Positions 1 to 8,328 of a stretch of 35,706 nucleotides of DNA are shown here, one piece after another. The notes under the pieces are model-generated. The model saw only the letters and a program-made list of their open reading frames with translations. It made no database searches and was not told where the DNA came from. How positions within the stretch are numbered: the stretch's first letter is position 1; each line of letters begins with the position of its first letter. The DNA is from Rhodopirellula sp. (GTDB taxonomy: Bacteria; Planctomycetota; Planctomycetia; Pirellulales; Pirellulaceae): contig JAHELS010000040.1 in assembly GCA_024644085.1 (NCBI GenBank), positions 1-35,706 of the forward strand. The letters run 5' to 3'. The position numbers were made by a program, and so were the translations under genes.

Positions 1-2
1 GA

Positions 3-137
3 CTAGGCACTGTCCCGTAAATGAAGAAAAGCCGATGGTGAGCCGACGGCGCTAGCCGCGGGCCTCATAACTGAACCGTTCTCAACGCGACGCCCGACGC
101 TAGCGCGTTCGGCTCACATTTGCGGGACAGTGCCTAG
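3..137. mobile_element. MITE-like palindromic element, copy A
   Basis: This 135-bp non-coding element has terminal inverted repeats: CTAGGCACTGTCCCGTAAATG at the left and its near-perfect complement, ending in CCTAG, at the right. The interior is also largely self-complementary, because GTGAGCCGACGGCGCTAGC mirrors GCTAGCGCGTTCGGCTCAC, so the whole element can fold into a hairpin. A second copy of the same length lies inverted at 34851-34985 with about three differences. The outer CTAG may be a 4-bp target duplication, as in some IS5-type elements, but this is inference. No transposase is encoded. The element ends 29 bp before the start codon of the next gene. Confidence 0.8.
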
Positions 138-166
138 TCCGTCCGAAAGAAAAAAAGGGAGAGAAC

Positions 167-517
167 ATGGCAAAGAAGATTCAGTGGAGCTACCACCGAA
201 AGGGATGAACGTCTTGCACCCGCGCACAGGAGTTTCTTGTGCCCCGCGACGTCAAGACGGTCGAACAAGTTGATGCCCGCAAGGAGCGAATGGGCGCCAA
301 GGATGCCTTGGCGTTGCTCGATGGGATGTCGAAATTGCTCGTTGCCAAAGGCAAGAAGGTCACCTCGATCGACTTGAAAAAAGACCGGCCCGATGATCAA
401 TCGATCGTCGACATGATGCTCGGACCGACCGGCAACTTGCGCGCTCCCACGATGAAAGTTGGCAAGACGGTGCTGGTCGGATTCAACGACGATCTGTACG
501 AAGAAGTTTTCGGGTGA
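167..517 (+). CDS. ArsC/Spx-like thioredoxin-fold selenoprotein (in-frame UGA = Sec14)
   Basis: The 116-residue protein starts at ATG 167, five bases after a GGGAGAG ribosome binding site. The frame runs through a TGA at 206-208 and then stays open to the stop at 517. A conventional caller would start at the GTG at 239 and lose the active site. Read as selenocysteine, codon 14 gives a K-G-U-T-S-C-T site (U14, C17), which is a U-x-x-C redox motif at the end of the first strand of a thioredoxin fold. The C-terminal part, with LRAPT (cis-Pro) followed by VGKTVLVGFND, matches the ArsC/Spx/glutaredoxin layout. A SECIS-like hairpin follows the UGA. From memory, an ArsC-like (seleno)protein family is annotated in Planctomycetota; the substrate is unknown to me. 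SelA/B/C/D would have to lie elsewhere in the genome. The start lies 29 bp beyond a MITE, so the promoter is probably in or next to that element. Confidence 0.85.
209..252 (+). promoter_or_regulatory. Candidate bacterial SECIS element
   Basis: Directly after the UGA (206-208) the RNA can fold. The outer stem pairs ACGUC (209-213) with GACGU (248-252), and the upper stem pairs GCACA (224-228) with UGUGC (238-242). A short CGC/GCG helix can form between them, sharing one base with the outer stem. The apical loop (229-237) starts with GG and lies about 20 nt after the UGA. That fits the known bacterial SECIS rule of a G among the first loop bases and a loop roughly 16-37 nt from the UGA. I folded this by eye, with no energy calculation. 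Confidence 0.65.
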
Positions 518-555
518 GGATCGGTTGATGTTCGTCTGCGGCCGTAAACGTGGCG

Positions 556-1332
556 TTAATGAACGCCTGAGTCCGAACCGACCTGAACCTTGATCGATCC
601 AAGCATCTTTGTGAGCTCGCGCTCCTTGTCACTGACAAACAGGATGTTGTCCAGAACAATCGCCCGTTTTTCGGTACTGGGATGCAAAATCAATCGGCCG
701 GCACCCAACAGCATGTACTCAAACACGTCGTTGATTTCTTTGTCAACACGAAGGTTGGGAGCAGGGTACCGTTTCAAGTCACTGAGGATTCCGTGGTGAT
801 GCAACAATTCGTTGTTACGCAATTCCCAGTAGTTGAATCTGACGCTGATGAATACAGCCACGTACATCAGCAGCATTGCGATCGTAATGCAAAGAAAGAA
901 GGTCGCATTGGCCGCCGGTCGCACTGCGGTGACCAAGGGTTGGATGGACGGGAGGAAGTCGGGTTTGGCAAGCACTAACAGCCAGAATCCAAGCGCTATG
1001 GTGGTGACGATGAAAACAAGCGTCAGTGACGTAGCGCGTGGGAAATCGAATACGATCACAAACATGTTGGCCATCATGACGACCAGAAACAATCCGGTCA
1101 TGACGACCGGAAGCGGGTCCGTGGTCGGGTCAATCGCATGATATCCGCCGATGTAGAGAATGACGGTTGCGATCGCCGTGACGATCAGCGTTGGGTACAT
1201 GAACACGAACTTGGGGTAGGGCACCAACAGAATCCGGTTCGTTTGATGGCGTTTGGCCGCAGTCTTTGGTTCTTCGTTGACTTCGGCCGTTGTCTCGGGC
1301 GCATCATCGTGGGGTGTATCGTCGTCGTTCAT
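556..1332 (-). CDS. Membrane protein with bacterial PH-like (bPH2/YdbS-type) domain
   Basis: This is a 258-residue inner-membrane protein. The ATG at 1332 is chosen because GGAAGAA lies five bases before it; a TTG at 1350 would add six residues. The first 30 residues are acidic and probably cytoplasmic. Hydrophobic segments follow at about 40-63, 73-96, 100-121 and 142-164. The soluble C-terminus, from about residue 165 (YWELRNNELLHHHG onwards), has the NELL-H-G-I pattern seen in bacterial PH domains of the YdbS/YdbT type. It contains an RLILHPS strand and ends in a helix. Its function is unknown. The gene lies about 270 bp downstream of the prenyltransferase-repeat gene on the same strand, so co-transcription is possible but not shown. 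Confidence 0.7.
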   Translation of the reverse strand: MNDDDTPHDDAPETTAEVNEEPKTAAKRHQTNRILLVPYPKFVFMYPTLIVTAIATVILYIGGYHAIDPTTDPLPVVMTGLFLVVMMANMFVIVFDFPRATSLTLVFIVTTIALGFWLLVLAKPDFLPSIQPLVTAVRPAANATFFLCITIAMLLMYVAVFISVRFNYWELRNNELLHHHGILSDLKRYPAPNLRVDKEINDVFEYMLLGAGRLILHPSTEKRAIVLDNILFVSDKERELTKMLGSIKVQVGSDSGVH

Positions 1333-1484
1333 CGTGGTTCTTCCATTCAATGGTCAGCGGGCATTACTCAAGTTTGCAAAATCATTCCCTGGCCACTCAG
1401 GCACATTCTGAAATCACAGAGGGCGCGGCAACAGACACAATCCGGACGATCCATTCCCGCCGCGATATCTTAGCATCCCATCGG

Positions 1485-1540
1485 CCGGCGAGGTCCCATT
1501 CCGGCGGTCGAGGTGCCTTTCCGGCGGTCGAGGTCACTTT
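1485..1540. repeat. Short tandem repeat, 20-bp unit
   Basis: Two 20-bp units beginning CCGGCGGTCGAGGT are adjacent (1501-1520 and 1521-1540), differing in a few bases near their ends. A shorter degenerate relative precedes them at 1485-1500. The repeat lies in the 267-bp spacer between the PH-domain gene and the prenyltransferase-repeat gene. I see no gene in this spacer. Confidence 0.6.
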
Positions 1541-1599
1541 CAGGCACGGGCAATTCGTTCCGCCATACAACTGGGGCGGGCCGCCACATTACAGCCGCT

Positions 1600-2802
1600 C
1601 TATTTCGGCGGCACGCACCGCTTGAGCGTCATCAAAGCGAATGCCGTTCCGTAGGGTTGGTGATAATCGTAAAGGGGATAGTCCCACCACGATCCATCTT
1701 TCTCCTGGCGATCGAGCATCAGCCGGGCGAGCATCGACTGGTAGGGCCCGCGATCGCTTTCGGGTAGAAGCTCGAGAATCAAACCGGCGTAGTAGTGGCC
1801 GTAGTAATAAAAGTAACCGGCGACCTGCATCCATGCTTCATGCGGAATCGGACGCTTGCGCCCAATGTCGAGCCATCCGTTGCGAACATACAGCCGATAG
1901 AGCCAGTGCTTGATGACGTTGTCGGTGACCTCGTCGTCGCCCCAATAACGCAGCGCACAATTGCAGCACTGCGATCTGCCAAGGCTGCCGCCGGGACGGT
2001 TGATTCCCCGCATCGGCTGGTACTGCAGGTATTCGCCGTACAAATAAGTGAAGTCCGGCTTTTGCTGGCGATGGACCGCAGCGATGGCGCGTTTCACAAC
2101 TCGCTCGGGCGGTTCGACGCCAATTTGTTTCGCTTCGGCAAATGCGACCAGCACCGTTCCGTTGACAAAGCTGATCGACGAAGAGGTCGGCTGATTCGCC
2201 TGGTATCGAAAATCGTAATAACCCCAGCCGCCGTCGACCGATTCGTAACGGCTGAGCATGTCGAATTGCAATTCGATCAGTTCAACAATCTTCGCTTGCA
2301 TTTCGGCATCGTCGCTGTGGCGGCCGTGCATTCGAACCAACGCCTGAATGGAATAGGCGTGTCCCCAAACGTTGTAAATCGCGTCGCCCGACGCACGGCG
2401 TAGTCGTTTGAGATGTTCAAGCAACCAGGCTTCGGCACGATCGAGGGATGCGGTTGCTTTGGGGTCGTCCGAATCGATCTCGATCAGCGCGGAAATGCAC
2501 AGCGACGTCGTTGCGGCGCGAAACGCGTGATGAGCCCCCGGTACCGGGGCATAGATGTTCAATCCCTTGGTTCGAGTCGCCGATCCCCATGACCCGTTGG
2601 CGTTCTGGTCGTCAACCAGGAACTCGACCCCGCGCCGGATCGACTTTCGTATCTCGTCCGTGGTGGGTGCATCGACCTCGGGCAGTGCCGGCTCGGCGCT
2701 GAAATCGAGCGGGTCCGCAAGGATTCCGCTACGCACGGCTTCCTGGCATGGCGCCGTCGCGTGGAATGCAACGGCGAGAAGAATCACGATCAGCTTACGC
2801 AT
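1600..2802 (-). CDS. Secreted prenyltransferase/squalene-oxidase-repeat protein
   Basis: The 400-residue protein has an N-terminal signal peptide (MRKLIVILLAVAFHATAPC), so it is exported. The Cys at residue 19 is not in a clear lipobox. The body shows QW-type alpha/alpha-barrel repeats of the terpene-cyclase/prenyltransferase superfamily: NGSWG near residue 70, DGGWGYYDF near 195 and DGSWWDYPLYDYHQPYGTAFAL near 375. No cyclase DXDD or DDTA catalytic motif is evident, so an enzymatic role is uncertain. Planctomycete genomes carry many such secreted repeat proteins of unknown function. It lies 51 bp downstream of the HlyD-like adaptor gene on the same strand, so the two are probably one operon. 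Confidence 0.75.
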   Translation of the reverse strand: MRKLIVILLAVAFHATAPCQEAVRSGILADPLDFSAEPALPEVDAPTTDEIRKSIRRGVEFLVDDQNANGSWGSATRTKGLNIYAPVPGAHHAFRAATTSLCISALIEIDSDDPKATASLDRAEAWLLEHLKRLRRASGDAIYNVWGHAYSIQALVRMHGRHSDDAEMQAKIVELIELQFDMLSRYESVDGGWGYYDFRYQANQPTSSSISFVNGTVLVAFAEAKQIGVEPPERVVKRAIAAVHRQQKPDFTYLYGEYLQYQPMRGINRPGGSLGRSQCCNCALRYWGDDEVTDNVIKHWLYRLYVRNGWLDIGRKRPIPHEAWMQVAGYFYYYGHYYAGLILELLPESDRGPYQSMLARLMLDRQEKDGSWWDYPLYDYHQPYGTAFALMTLKRCVPPK

Positions 2803-2853
2803 GGTTCAATCCGTCGCCTGGGTGTCGTCGCGGCCGAGAGCAAAAACAGTCAA

Positions 2854-4236
2854 TTACTTCTTGTCCTTGGCGTTGTCATTCTTCTTCCGCTGTTTGTCGG
2901 CATCTTCCTGGTCCTGCTTCGGGGTTTCACTCTTTTCGTTCTCGTTCTGTGAAGCGTCGTTTTGTTTCGTTTCCTTCTTCGTCACCTCACTCTTGTCCGA
3001 TTTGGGCGCCTCGAATTCCAATTCACAGGTCATCGTCGGCATGAGTTTCGGTTGTTTCTTGGAACCTCCGATCGCGACAACGCAGTCGTACTTGGTGCCG
3101 GCGTAGGGAACGTCGGAGACCGATTTGACAGTTCCTTTGGTCTCAAAATCGGTGTGGGCGTTGAAGCGGATTGTGCATTTGGTTCCCCTCGTCACGACGG
3201 GCAAATTCTTTTCTTCGAGATCGACGCGAATCTGGAGTTTGCCGGGGTCGACGACTGTCGCAACGATTTGGGACGGCGTGACTTTCGAACCCTCCTCGAG
3301 TGTGCTCGGCTTGTCGGACAACTTGCCGCGAGTGAGTTTTCCGTGAATCAGGATTCCATCGATCGGCGATGTCAACACGACCCGTTTACGTTCTTCCTTC
3401 AATTCAGCGAACTTTTCCTTCTGTTCCTTGAACTTGTCGCGCTTCTGCCCCATCTCGATGTCCTGGCGCTGCCGCGCGGAGTTCAGCTCGCGGATTGACT
3501 TCTGGTGGGCCATCTCGGCGCGGGCGAGCGAGTCTTCCTGTTGTGCCTGGGCTCGCGGAATGTCCTGTTTAACGGCGCGTGCCGATGTGATCTCGGTGCC
3601 TTCGAGGCGATATTGAGCGAACTCGACCGATTGCCGGGCTCTCTTGAGCACGATTTCCTCTGACTCTTCGGTCAAATCATCTTCCTTGTACATCTGCTCG
3701 AGCTGTTCGAGTTCTTCCATGGCATTTTCGAGCGATGCCTTGGATGACTTCAAGTTGTACTCAGCTGTTGCGCCCTGCCGTTCGCGATCGACCTGCACGA
3801 AGTTGTCATAACTCTGCTGGGCCTGTTTACGGGCACGCTGGGCAGCAGCTCGATCCAGTTTCTGTTTTTCGATGAACTGTTCGTAATTGAACTCGTCGTC
3901 ATCGAGCGTCAGCTGCGCGAGTCGTAATTCGGTTTCCGCGTCTTTGACCTTCTTGTCGATATCTTCGGTCTCGAACCAAACGATATTCTGACCCTTGTTG
4001 ACCTTCGTTCCGTGCGGAACGATTTTCTTGATTTCCAGTGATTCGATCTGTTCGGTGTCGGCGGAAACTTCAACCGCGACGATCGCTTCGACGACTCCAT
4101 TCACCTTGATGTTTTCCGGCTTGACGTCGCTCGCCGACTCGGGGTTGGCCTCTTGGCCGCGCGCCTGCGATACGGAGCAGCACAATCCGAACAGGAAGAG
4201 GGCCGTGAGAAACTTTCCGGGGAGCAAATAACGCAT
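2854..4236 (-). CDS. HlyD-family periplasmic adaptor (membrane fusion) protein
   Basis: The 460-residue protein has a signal peptide (hydrophobic residues 8-24, AxA-like site before QEANPE). A biotinyl-lipoyl-like half motif follows: VNGVVEAIVAVEVSADTEQI, then IVPHGTKVNKGQNIVWFET. A long charged alpha-helical hairpin runs over about residues 95-285. The second lipoyl half and a beta-barrel (LTSPIDGILIHGKLTRGK to about 400) complete the adaptor fold. The last 50 residues are almost entirely K, E, D, Q and N, which is unusual. HlyD adaptors normally link an inner-membrane pump to an outer-membrane channel, but no pump gene is adjacent. The downstream neighbour is the prenyltransferase-repeat gene, 51 bp away. 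The upstream neighbour is divergent. Confidence 0.85.
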   Translation of the reverse strand: MRYLLPGKFLTALFLFGLCCSVSQARGQEANPESASDVKPENIKVNGVVEAIVAVEVSADTEQIESLEIKKIVPHGTKVNKGQNIVWFETEDIDKKVKDAETELRLAQLTLDDDEFNYEQFIEKQKLDRAAAQRARKQAQQSYDNFVQVDRERQGATAEYNLKSSKASLENAMEELEQLEQMYKEDDLTEESEEIVLKRARQSVEFAQYRLEGTEITSARAVKQDIPRAQAQQEDSLARAEMAHQKSIRELNSARQRQDIEMGQKRDKFKEQKEKFAELKEERKRVVLTSPIDGILIHGKLTRGKLSDKPSTLEEGSKVTPSQIVATVVDPGKLQIRVDLEEKNLPVVTRGTKCTIRFNAHTDFETKGTVKSVSDVPYAGTKYDCVVAIGGSKKQPKLMPTMTCELEFEAPKSDKSEVTKKETKQNDASQNENEKSETPKQDQEDADKQRKKNDNAKDKK

Positions 4237-4468
4237 GTGAATCCCGCCTGGCGCAATGAACTTGGGGTGACAAACTTGGAACGCAATCCGCTTGATTCTA
4301 CTTGCCCTGCCGCTGCGATGGTTGGTTTTGGATGTCGAAACTTGGCCGCCGGATCGCTGCTATATTGTCCCCGATCGCTGGAATTCGGGACTTAGACGCC
4401 CTCCACGCACCCAACACAACCTCACCCGGACATCCACGCATCGCGTGCACACGCACTTGGGGACACTC

Positions 4469-5233
4469 ATGGTCAACCGTCTTTTGCCCTCGGTTTGCAT
4501 CGACGCCGTATTTGAGAACGTGCCGCCCGCGGAGGCAATTCGGCGTGTCTCCGAAGCCGGTCTGGGAGCATTCGAATTCTGGGGATGGTGGGAAAAGAAC
4601 CTCGACGACATCCTCACCGCTCGCGACGCTTTCGGTCTGCAGATATCGGCCTGTTGCACGCGTTTCATCAGCCTCGTCAACCCACCAAGTCGTGACGCTT
4701 ACTTGAAAGGACTTGAGGAGTCGATCTCAGCCGCGACTCGACTCGAGTGCCCTACGCTGATCTCACAGGTCGGCGATTTTATTCCCGGTGTCGATCGCGC
4801 CAGCCAGCATGCATGTCTGGTCGAGGGATTGAAAGCCGCCGCGCCGATGTTGGAAGCGGCCGATGTGACGTTGGTGATCGAGCCGCTGAACGAATTGGTG
4901 AACCATCCCGGATACTATCTCGTTCGCAGTGATGAAGCATTTGAAATCATTGATGAAGTTGCCAGCCCGCGGATCAAGGTGGTCTATGACATCTACCACC
5001 AACAGATCAGTGAGGGACAGTTGATCGCCAACATTACCGCGAACGTAGACAAGATCGCGCACTTTCATGCCGCTGGGAATCCTGGTCGCCACGAATTGAC
5101 GATTGGTGAATTGCATTACCCGTCAATTTTCGATGCGATTGCCGCGACCGACTACGAGGGCTATGTCGGACTTGAGTATTGGCCGGTGCACGATCCCATG
5201 GATGGCCTTCGTGAAGTAGCCGCGTGGTTTTGA
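4469..5233 (+). CDS. hyi: Hydroxypyruvate isomerase-like TIM-barrel protein
   Basis: This is a 254-residue TIM-barrel enzyme of the sugar phosphate isomerase/epimerase (AP endonuclease 2-like) fold. The open frame extends upstream to 4292, but ATG 4469 is preferred. It has GGGGA seven bases upstream and gives the usual family N-terminus. Metal and substrate motifs include VIEPLN near residue 140, VVYDIYHQQISEG near 170, HFHAAGNPGRHE near 195 and the C-terminal YEGYVGLEYWP. These match hydroxypyruvate isomerases, which interconvert hydroxypyruvate and tartronate semialdehyde, but related family members have other sugar substrates. It is divergent from the HlyD gene across a 232-bp spacer. A TATATT that could be a -10 lies near 4361. 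Confidence 0.75.
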   Translation: MVNRLLPSVCIDAVFENVPPAEAIRRVSEAGLGAFEFWGWWEKNLDDILTARDAFGLQISACCTRFISLVNPPSRDAYLKGLEESISAATRLECPTLISQVGDFIPGVDRASQHACLVEGLKAAAPMLEAADVTLVIEPLNELVNHPGYYLVRSDEAFEIIDEVASPRIKVVYDIYHQQISEGQLIANITANVDKIAHFHAAGNPGRHELTIGELHYPSIFDAIAATDYEGYVGLEYWPVHDPMDGLREVAAWF

Positions 5234-5252
5234 TCGTGCAGCGGATCGTGAC

Positions 5253-5275
5253 GGCAAGTTTGCTACAATGCCTGC
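5253..5275 (+). promoter_or_regulatory. Possible extended -10 just upstream of the Xaa-Pro peptidase gene
   Basis: TTTGCTACAATG at about 5259-5270 gives an extended -10 (TGcTACAAT) only about 8 bp before the ATG at 5276. Transcription from it would give a leaderless or nearly leaderless mRNA. No matching -35 at standard spacing is seen, and no strong ribosome binding site precedes the start, which is consistent with that reading. Confidence 0.3.
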
Positions 5276-6370
5276 ATGAATCAATTGCCGCCGCGCCTTG
5301 CAACGTTGACCGAATCGCTTGACAGTCTGAATGTCGACGCGTTTCTTGTCACCGATGAGATCAACGTTCGCTACCTGTCCGGCTTCACAGGTGACAGCTC
5401 CTATTTGCTTGTCACTCCGGACTCAGCGACGGTGTTGAGTGATGGGCGCTACGAAACGCAGCTCGCATCGCAATGCAAAGAACTGGCATGCATCATTCGT
5501 CCTCCGGCTCAGTTGCTCTCGGATTTGACGCAGTCGGTATTGAATGATCTTGGCAGGAAACGTATCGGGATCGAATCGGATCACTTCTCGCTGTCCTCGT
5601 TTCGCCGGCTTTCCAAAGTTTGTCCGGAACTGCACTTCGTGGAAACATCCGGAGTGGTTGAAAGGCAGAGGATGATCAAGGACGACGGCGAGATCGCCAC
5701 GACCCGCGCGGCAGTGCGAATTGCCGAGCGGGCGTTTCAATCCGTGTTGCCGGTGTTGACGTCGACGTGGAGTGAAATCGAAATCGCGCACGAACTTGAG
5801 TCAAAAATGCGGATGCTTGGTGCCGAGGGTTGTAGTTTTCCTCCGATTGTTGGCGCGGGTCCGGCCGGAGCGCTGCCGCACTATCATCCCGGTGAAAACA
5901 AGCTGGGTGACGCGACGACTTTGCTGATCGACTGGGGAGCCAACTACCAGGGTTACGCGAGTGATTTGACTCGGACGCTGCATCGCGAGAACGCGTCGGA
6001 TGCATTCCGCCGAGCATACGATGCGGTGCTGGAGGCCCAGCTTGCCGCGATCGACGCGATCCGTCCCGGCGCCGCCGCGTGCGAGGTCGACGCGGTCGCC
6101 CGCGGCGTGCTTGACAAGGCCGGGTTGGGCGAAGCATTCAAGCATGGTTTAGGACACGGCACCGGCTTGCAAATCCACGAATCGCCCCGAATGTCATCGA
6201 TCAGCGAAGAAAAGCTCGCTAGCGGCATGATTATCACCGTTGAGCCGGGAGTCTACTTCGAGGGTGATTTTGGGATCCGCATTGAAGATGATGTCCTGGT
6301 AACCGAAACGGGACACGAGGTTTTGAGTAGTCTGGCGAAGGGACTCGAAGAGTCGCGTTTCATCCTGTAA
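5276..6370 (+). CDS. Xaa-Pro aminopeptidase/dipeptidase, M24 family
   Basis: The cytoplasmic metallopeptidase has 364 residues, a typical length for short PepQ/YpdF-like members. The N-terminal creatinase-like domain (about 1-130) carries VRYLSGFTGDSSYLLVTP. The catalytic pita-bread domain follows. All five dimetal ligands can be recognised: the two Asp in LLIDWGANYQGYASDLTRT, the His in GLGHGTGLQIHESP, the Glu in VEPGVYFEGDFGIRIED and the second Glu in the same stretch. It removes or cleaves at proline in small peptides. It sits 64 bp upstream of accB. An M24 peptidase next to EF-P and accB/accC is a common bacterial gene order, so the neighbourhood supports the assignment. Confidence 0.9.
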   Translation: MNQLPPRLATLTESLDSLNVDAFLVTDEINVRYLSGFTGDSSYLLVTPDSATVLSDGRYETQLASQCKELACIIRPPAQLLSDLTQSVLNDLGRKRIGIESDHFSLSSFRRLSKVCPELHFVETSGVVERQRMIKDDGEIATTRAAVRIAERAFQSVLPVLTSTWSEIEIAHELESKMRMLGAEGCSFPPIVGAGPAGALPHYHPGENKLGDATTLLIDWGANYQGYASDLTRTLHRENASDAFRRAYDAVLEAQLAAIDAIRPGAAACEVDAVARGVLDKAGLGEAFKHGLGHGTGLQIHESPRMSSISEEKLASGMIITVEPGVYFEGDFGIRIEDDVLVTETGHEVLSSLAKGLEESRFIL

Positions 6371-6434
6371 AACTTCACCGTGGATTCTCCCCTCCGCGGC
6401 ACTACCAAGCGATCATTTTCACGGCGAATCAAGC

Positions 6435-6917
6435 ATGAGCAAAGGCGGAAAGCCCAAAGATGTGTTCGATGTCGGACGCATCCGCGAAATCATCGAGTTG
6501 ATGGAACAGCACGAGTTATGCGAGGTCGATCTTCAGCAGGGCGATGAGAAGATCAAGCTGAACCGGGGTTCTTCCGCGCCGATGCTCGCCGCACCGCAAT
6601 ATGCACCCGCGCCGGCCGCGGCTCAACCTGCTGGTTCTGCGCCCGCGGCGTCAAGCGATAGTCCGGCCGATGGAACCATCACAATCAACGCACCGATGGT
6701 CGGCACTTTCTATGCCCGGCCGAATCCTGATTCCGAATTGTTCGTCAAAGTTGGCGACACGGTCAATGACGACACCATCGTCTGTATCGTCGAGGCAATG
6801 AAAGTGTTTAACGAGATTCCGGCCGAGTGCAGCGGCAAGATCGTGGAAGTCCTGATCGGTGACCAACAGCCGGTCGACTTCGGGAAACCGATGTTTCGAG
6901 TGCAGCCCAATGCCTAG
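6435..6917 (+). CDS. accB: Acetyl-CoA carboxylase biotin carboxyl carrier protein
   Basis: The 160-residue carrier subunit of acetyl-CoA carboxylase shuttles carboxybiotin between AccC and the carboxyltransferase in the first step of fatty-acid synthesis. The N-terminal segment is DVGRIREIIELMEQHELCEVDLQQGDEKIKL. An Ala/Pro-rich linker follows at about residues 55-75. The biotinyl domain comes last, starting at INAPMVGTFYARPNPDS. The biotinylated lysine is K123 in EAMKVFNEI. The gene is followed after 57 bp by accC on the same strand, the usual accBC operon. Start ATG 6435 fits the family N-terminus. Confidence 0.97.
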   Translation: MSKGGKPKDVFDVGRIREIIELMEQHELCEVDLQQGDEKIKLNRGSSAPMLAAPQYAPAPAAAQPAGSAPAASSDSPADGTITINAPMVGTFYARPNPDSELFVKVGDTVNDDTIVCIVEAMKVFNEIPAECSGKIVEVLIGDQQPVDFGKPMFRVQPNA

Positions 6918-6974
6918 CGGTCGCACGGCGGCCGGGCGTTTCAGTCGATTCCCGATTTCTTCAGACGGTACGCT

Positions 6975-8318
6975 GTGTTTGAAAAGATTCTGATAGCCAA
7001 TCGCGGCGAAATCGCTCTTCGTATCATTCGTGCCTGTCGCGAAATGGGCATCCAATCGGTTGCCGTTCACAGCCAGGCCGACGCGGATTCGATGCACGTG
7101 TCACTCGCCGATGAAGCCTATTGTGTCGGACCCGCGCGAAGCGTCGACAGCTATCTGAAGATCGATCAAATCATTGCGGCGGCAGAAGTCGGAAACGTCG
7201 ACGCAATCCATCCCGGCTACGGCTTTCTTGCCGAAAACGCGCACTTCAACGAAGTGTGTCGCTCGAGCGGGTTCGAGTTCATTGGCCCAAGCCCCCAGGC
7301 GATGGAAAAGTTGGGGGACAAGAACACCGCGCGTTCGATGGCGGTCGCCAGCAACGTTCCTGTGGTTCCGGGTAGCGACGGGCTGATCGAAGATGACAAG
7401 TTGGCACTCGATATCGCTCGCGAGATCGGCTTCCCCGTCTTGATCAAAGCGACTGCGGGCGGTGGCGGCAAAGGAATGCGTGTCGCCGAAAACGAATCCA
7501 AGCTTGCTGCCGCTCTGAACCAGGCTCGAACCGAGGCGCAGGCTGCATTCGGAAATGGTGGTGTCTACCTCGAACGCTACGTTGGTAACCCTCGCCATAT
7601 CGAGGTCCAGGTCATCGCCGACCAACACGGAAACGTCTGCCACCTGTTCGAACGAGACTGCAGCGTTCAACGGCGGCACCAGAAATTGATTGAAGAAGCG
7701 CCGAGTCCGAATCTTCCCGATGATCGCCGCAAGGAGATTTGCGATGCGGCCGTCCGCATGATTCGCGGTGCCGACTATTCCAACGCGGGGACGGTCGAAT
7801 TCATCGTCGATGAACAGGACAACTTTTATTTCATCGAGGTCAACGCGCGGATCCAGGTCGAACATCCGGTTTCGGAAATGATCACGGGAGTCGATCTGAT
7901 CAAGGCGCAGATTCGCGTCGCCGCGGGCGAAAAGTTGCCGTTTTGCCAGGACGATATCAAGTGCGTTGGACACGCAATCGAATGCCGCATCAACGCGGAA
8001 AACCCCGATAAGAATTTTCAGCCGAATCCGGGCAAGATCACTCGTCTTTTCACGCCCGGGGGACTCGGGGTTCGTTTCGATTCGCACGTCTACGGCGGTT
8101 ACGTCGTGCCCCCCCACTACGACTCGATGATCGGGAAATTGATTGTGCACCGTCCCACCCGCGCCGAGGCGATCGCGACCATGCGGCGTGCACTCGAAGA
8201 AATGCAGGTGGAGGGGATTTCGACCACGGCACCGTTCCACGACCGAGTGTTGCAGCACCCCGAATTCATCGAAGGGCGTCACGATACGAAATTCGTCGAA
8301 CGCGCATTCGTAAAGTGA
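6975..8318 (+). CDS. accC: Acetyl-CoA carboxylase biotin carboxylase subunit
   Basis: The 447-residue ATP-grasp enzyme carboxylates AccB-bound biotin with bicarbonate and ATP. It starts at GTG 6975, giving the family N-terminus [20 protein letters not shown]. Visible motifs are the glycine-rich ATP loop [10 protein letters not shown] near residue 165, the metal/ATP region [20 protein letters not shown] near 285, and [12 protein letters not shown] in the C-terminal domain. Length and all landmarks are normal. It directly follows accB and is probably co-transcribed with it. The next gene starts 10 bp after its stop, so the operon may continue into that membrane protein. Confidence 0.97.
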   Translation: MFEKILIANRGEIALRIIRACREMGIQSVAVHSQADADSMHVSLADEAYCVGPARSVDSYLKIDQIIAAAEVGNVDAIHPGYGFLAENAHFNEVCRSSGFEFIGPSPQAMEKLGDKNTARSMAVASNVPVVPGSDGLIEDDKLALDIAREIGFPVLIKATAGGGGKGMRVAENESKLAAALNQARTEAQAAFGNGGVYLERYVGNPRHIEVQVIADQHGNVCHLFERDCSVQRRHQKLIEEAPSPNLPDDRRKEICDAAVRMIRGADYSNAGTVEFIVDEQDNFYFIEVNARIQVEHPVSEMITGVDLIKAQIRVAAGEKLPFCQDDIKCVGHAIECRINAENPDKNFQPNPGKITRLFTPGGLGVRFDSHVYGGYVVPPHYDSMIGKLIVHRPTRAEAIATMRRALEEMQVEGISTTAPFHDRVLQHPEFIEGRHDTKFVERAFVK

Positions 8319-8328
8319 GTCGAGCGAG

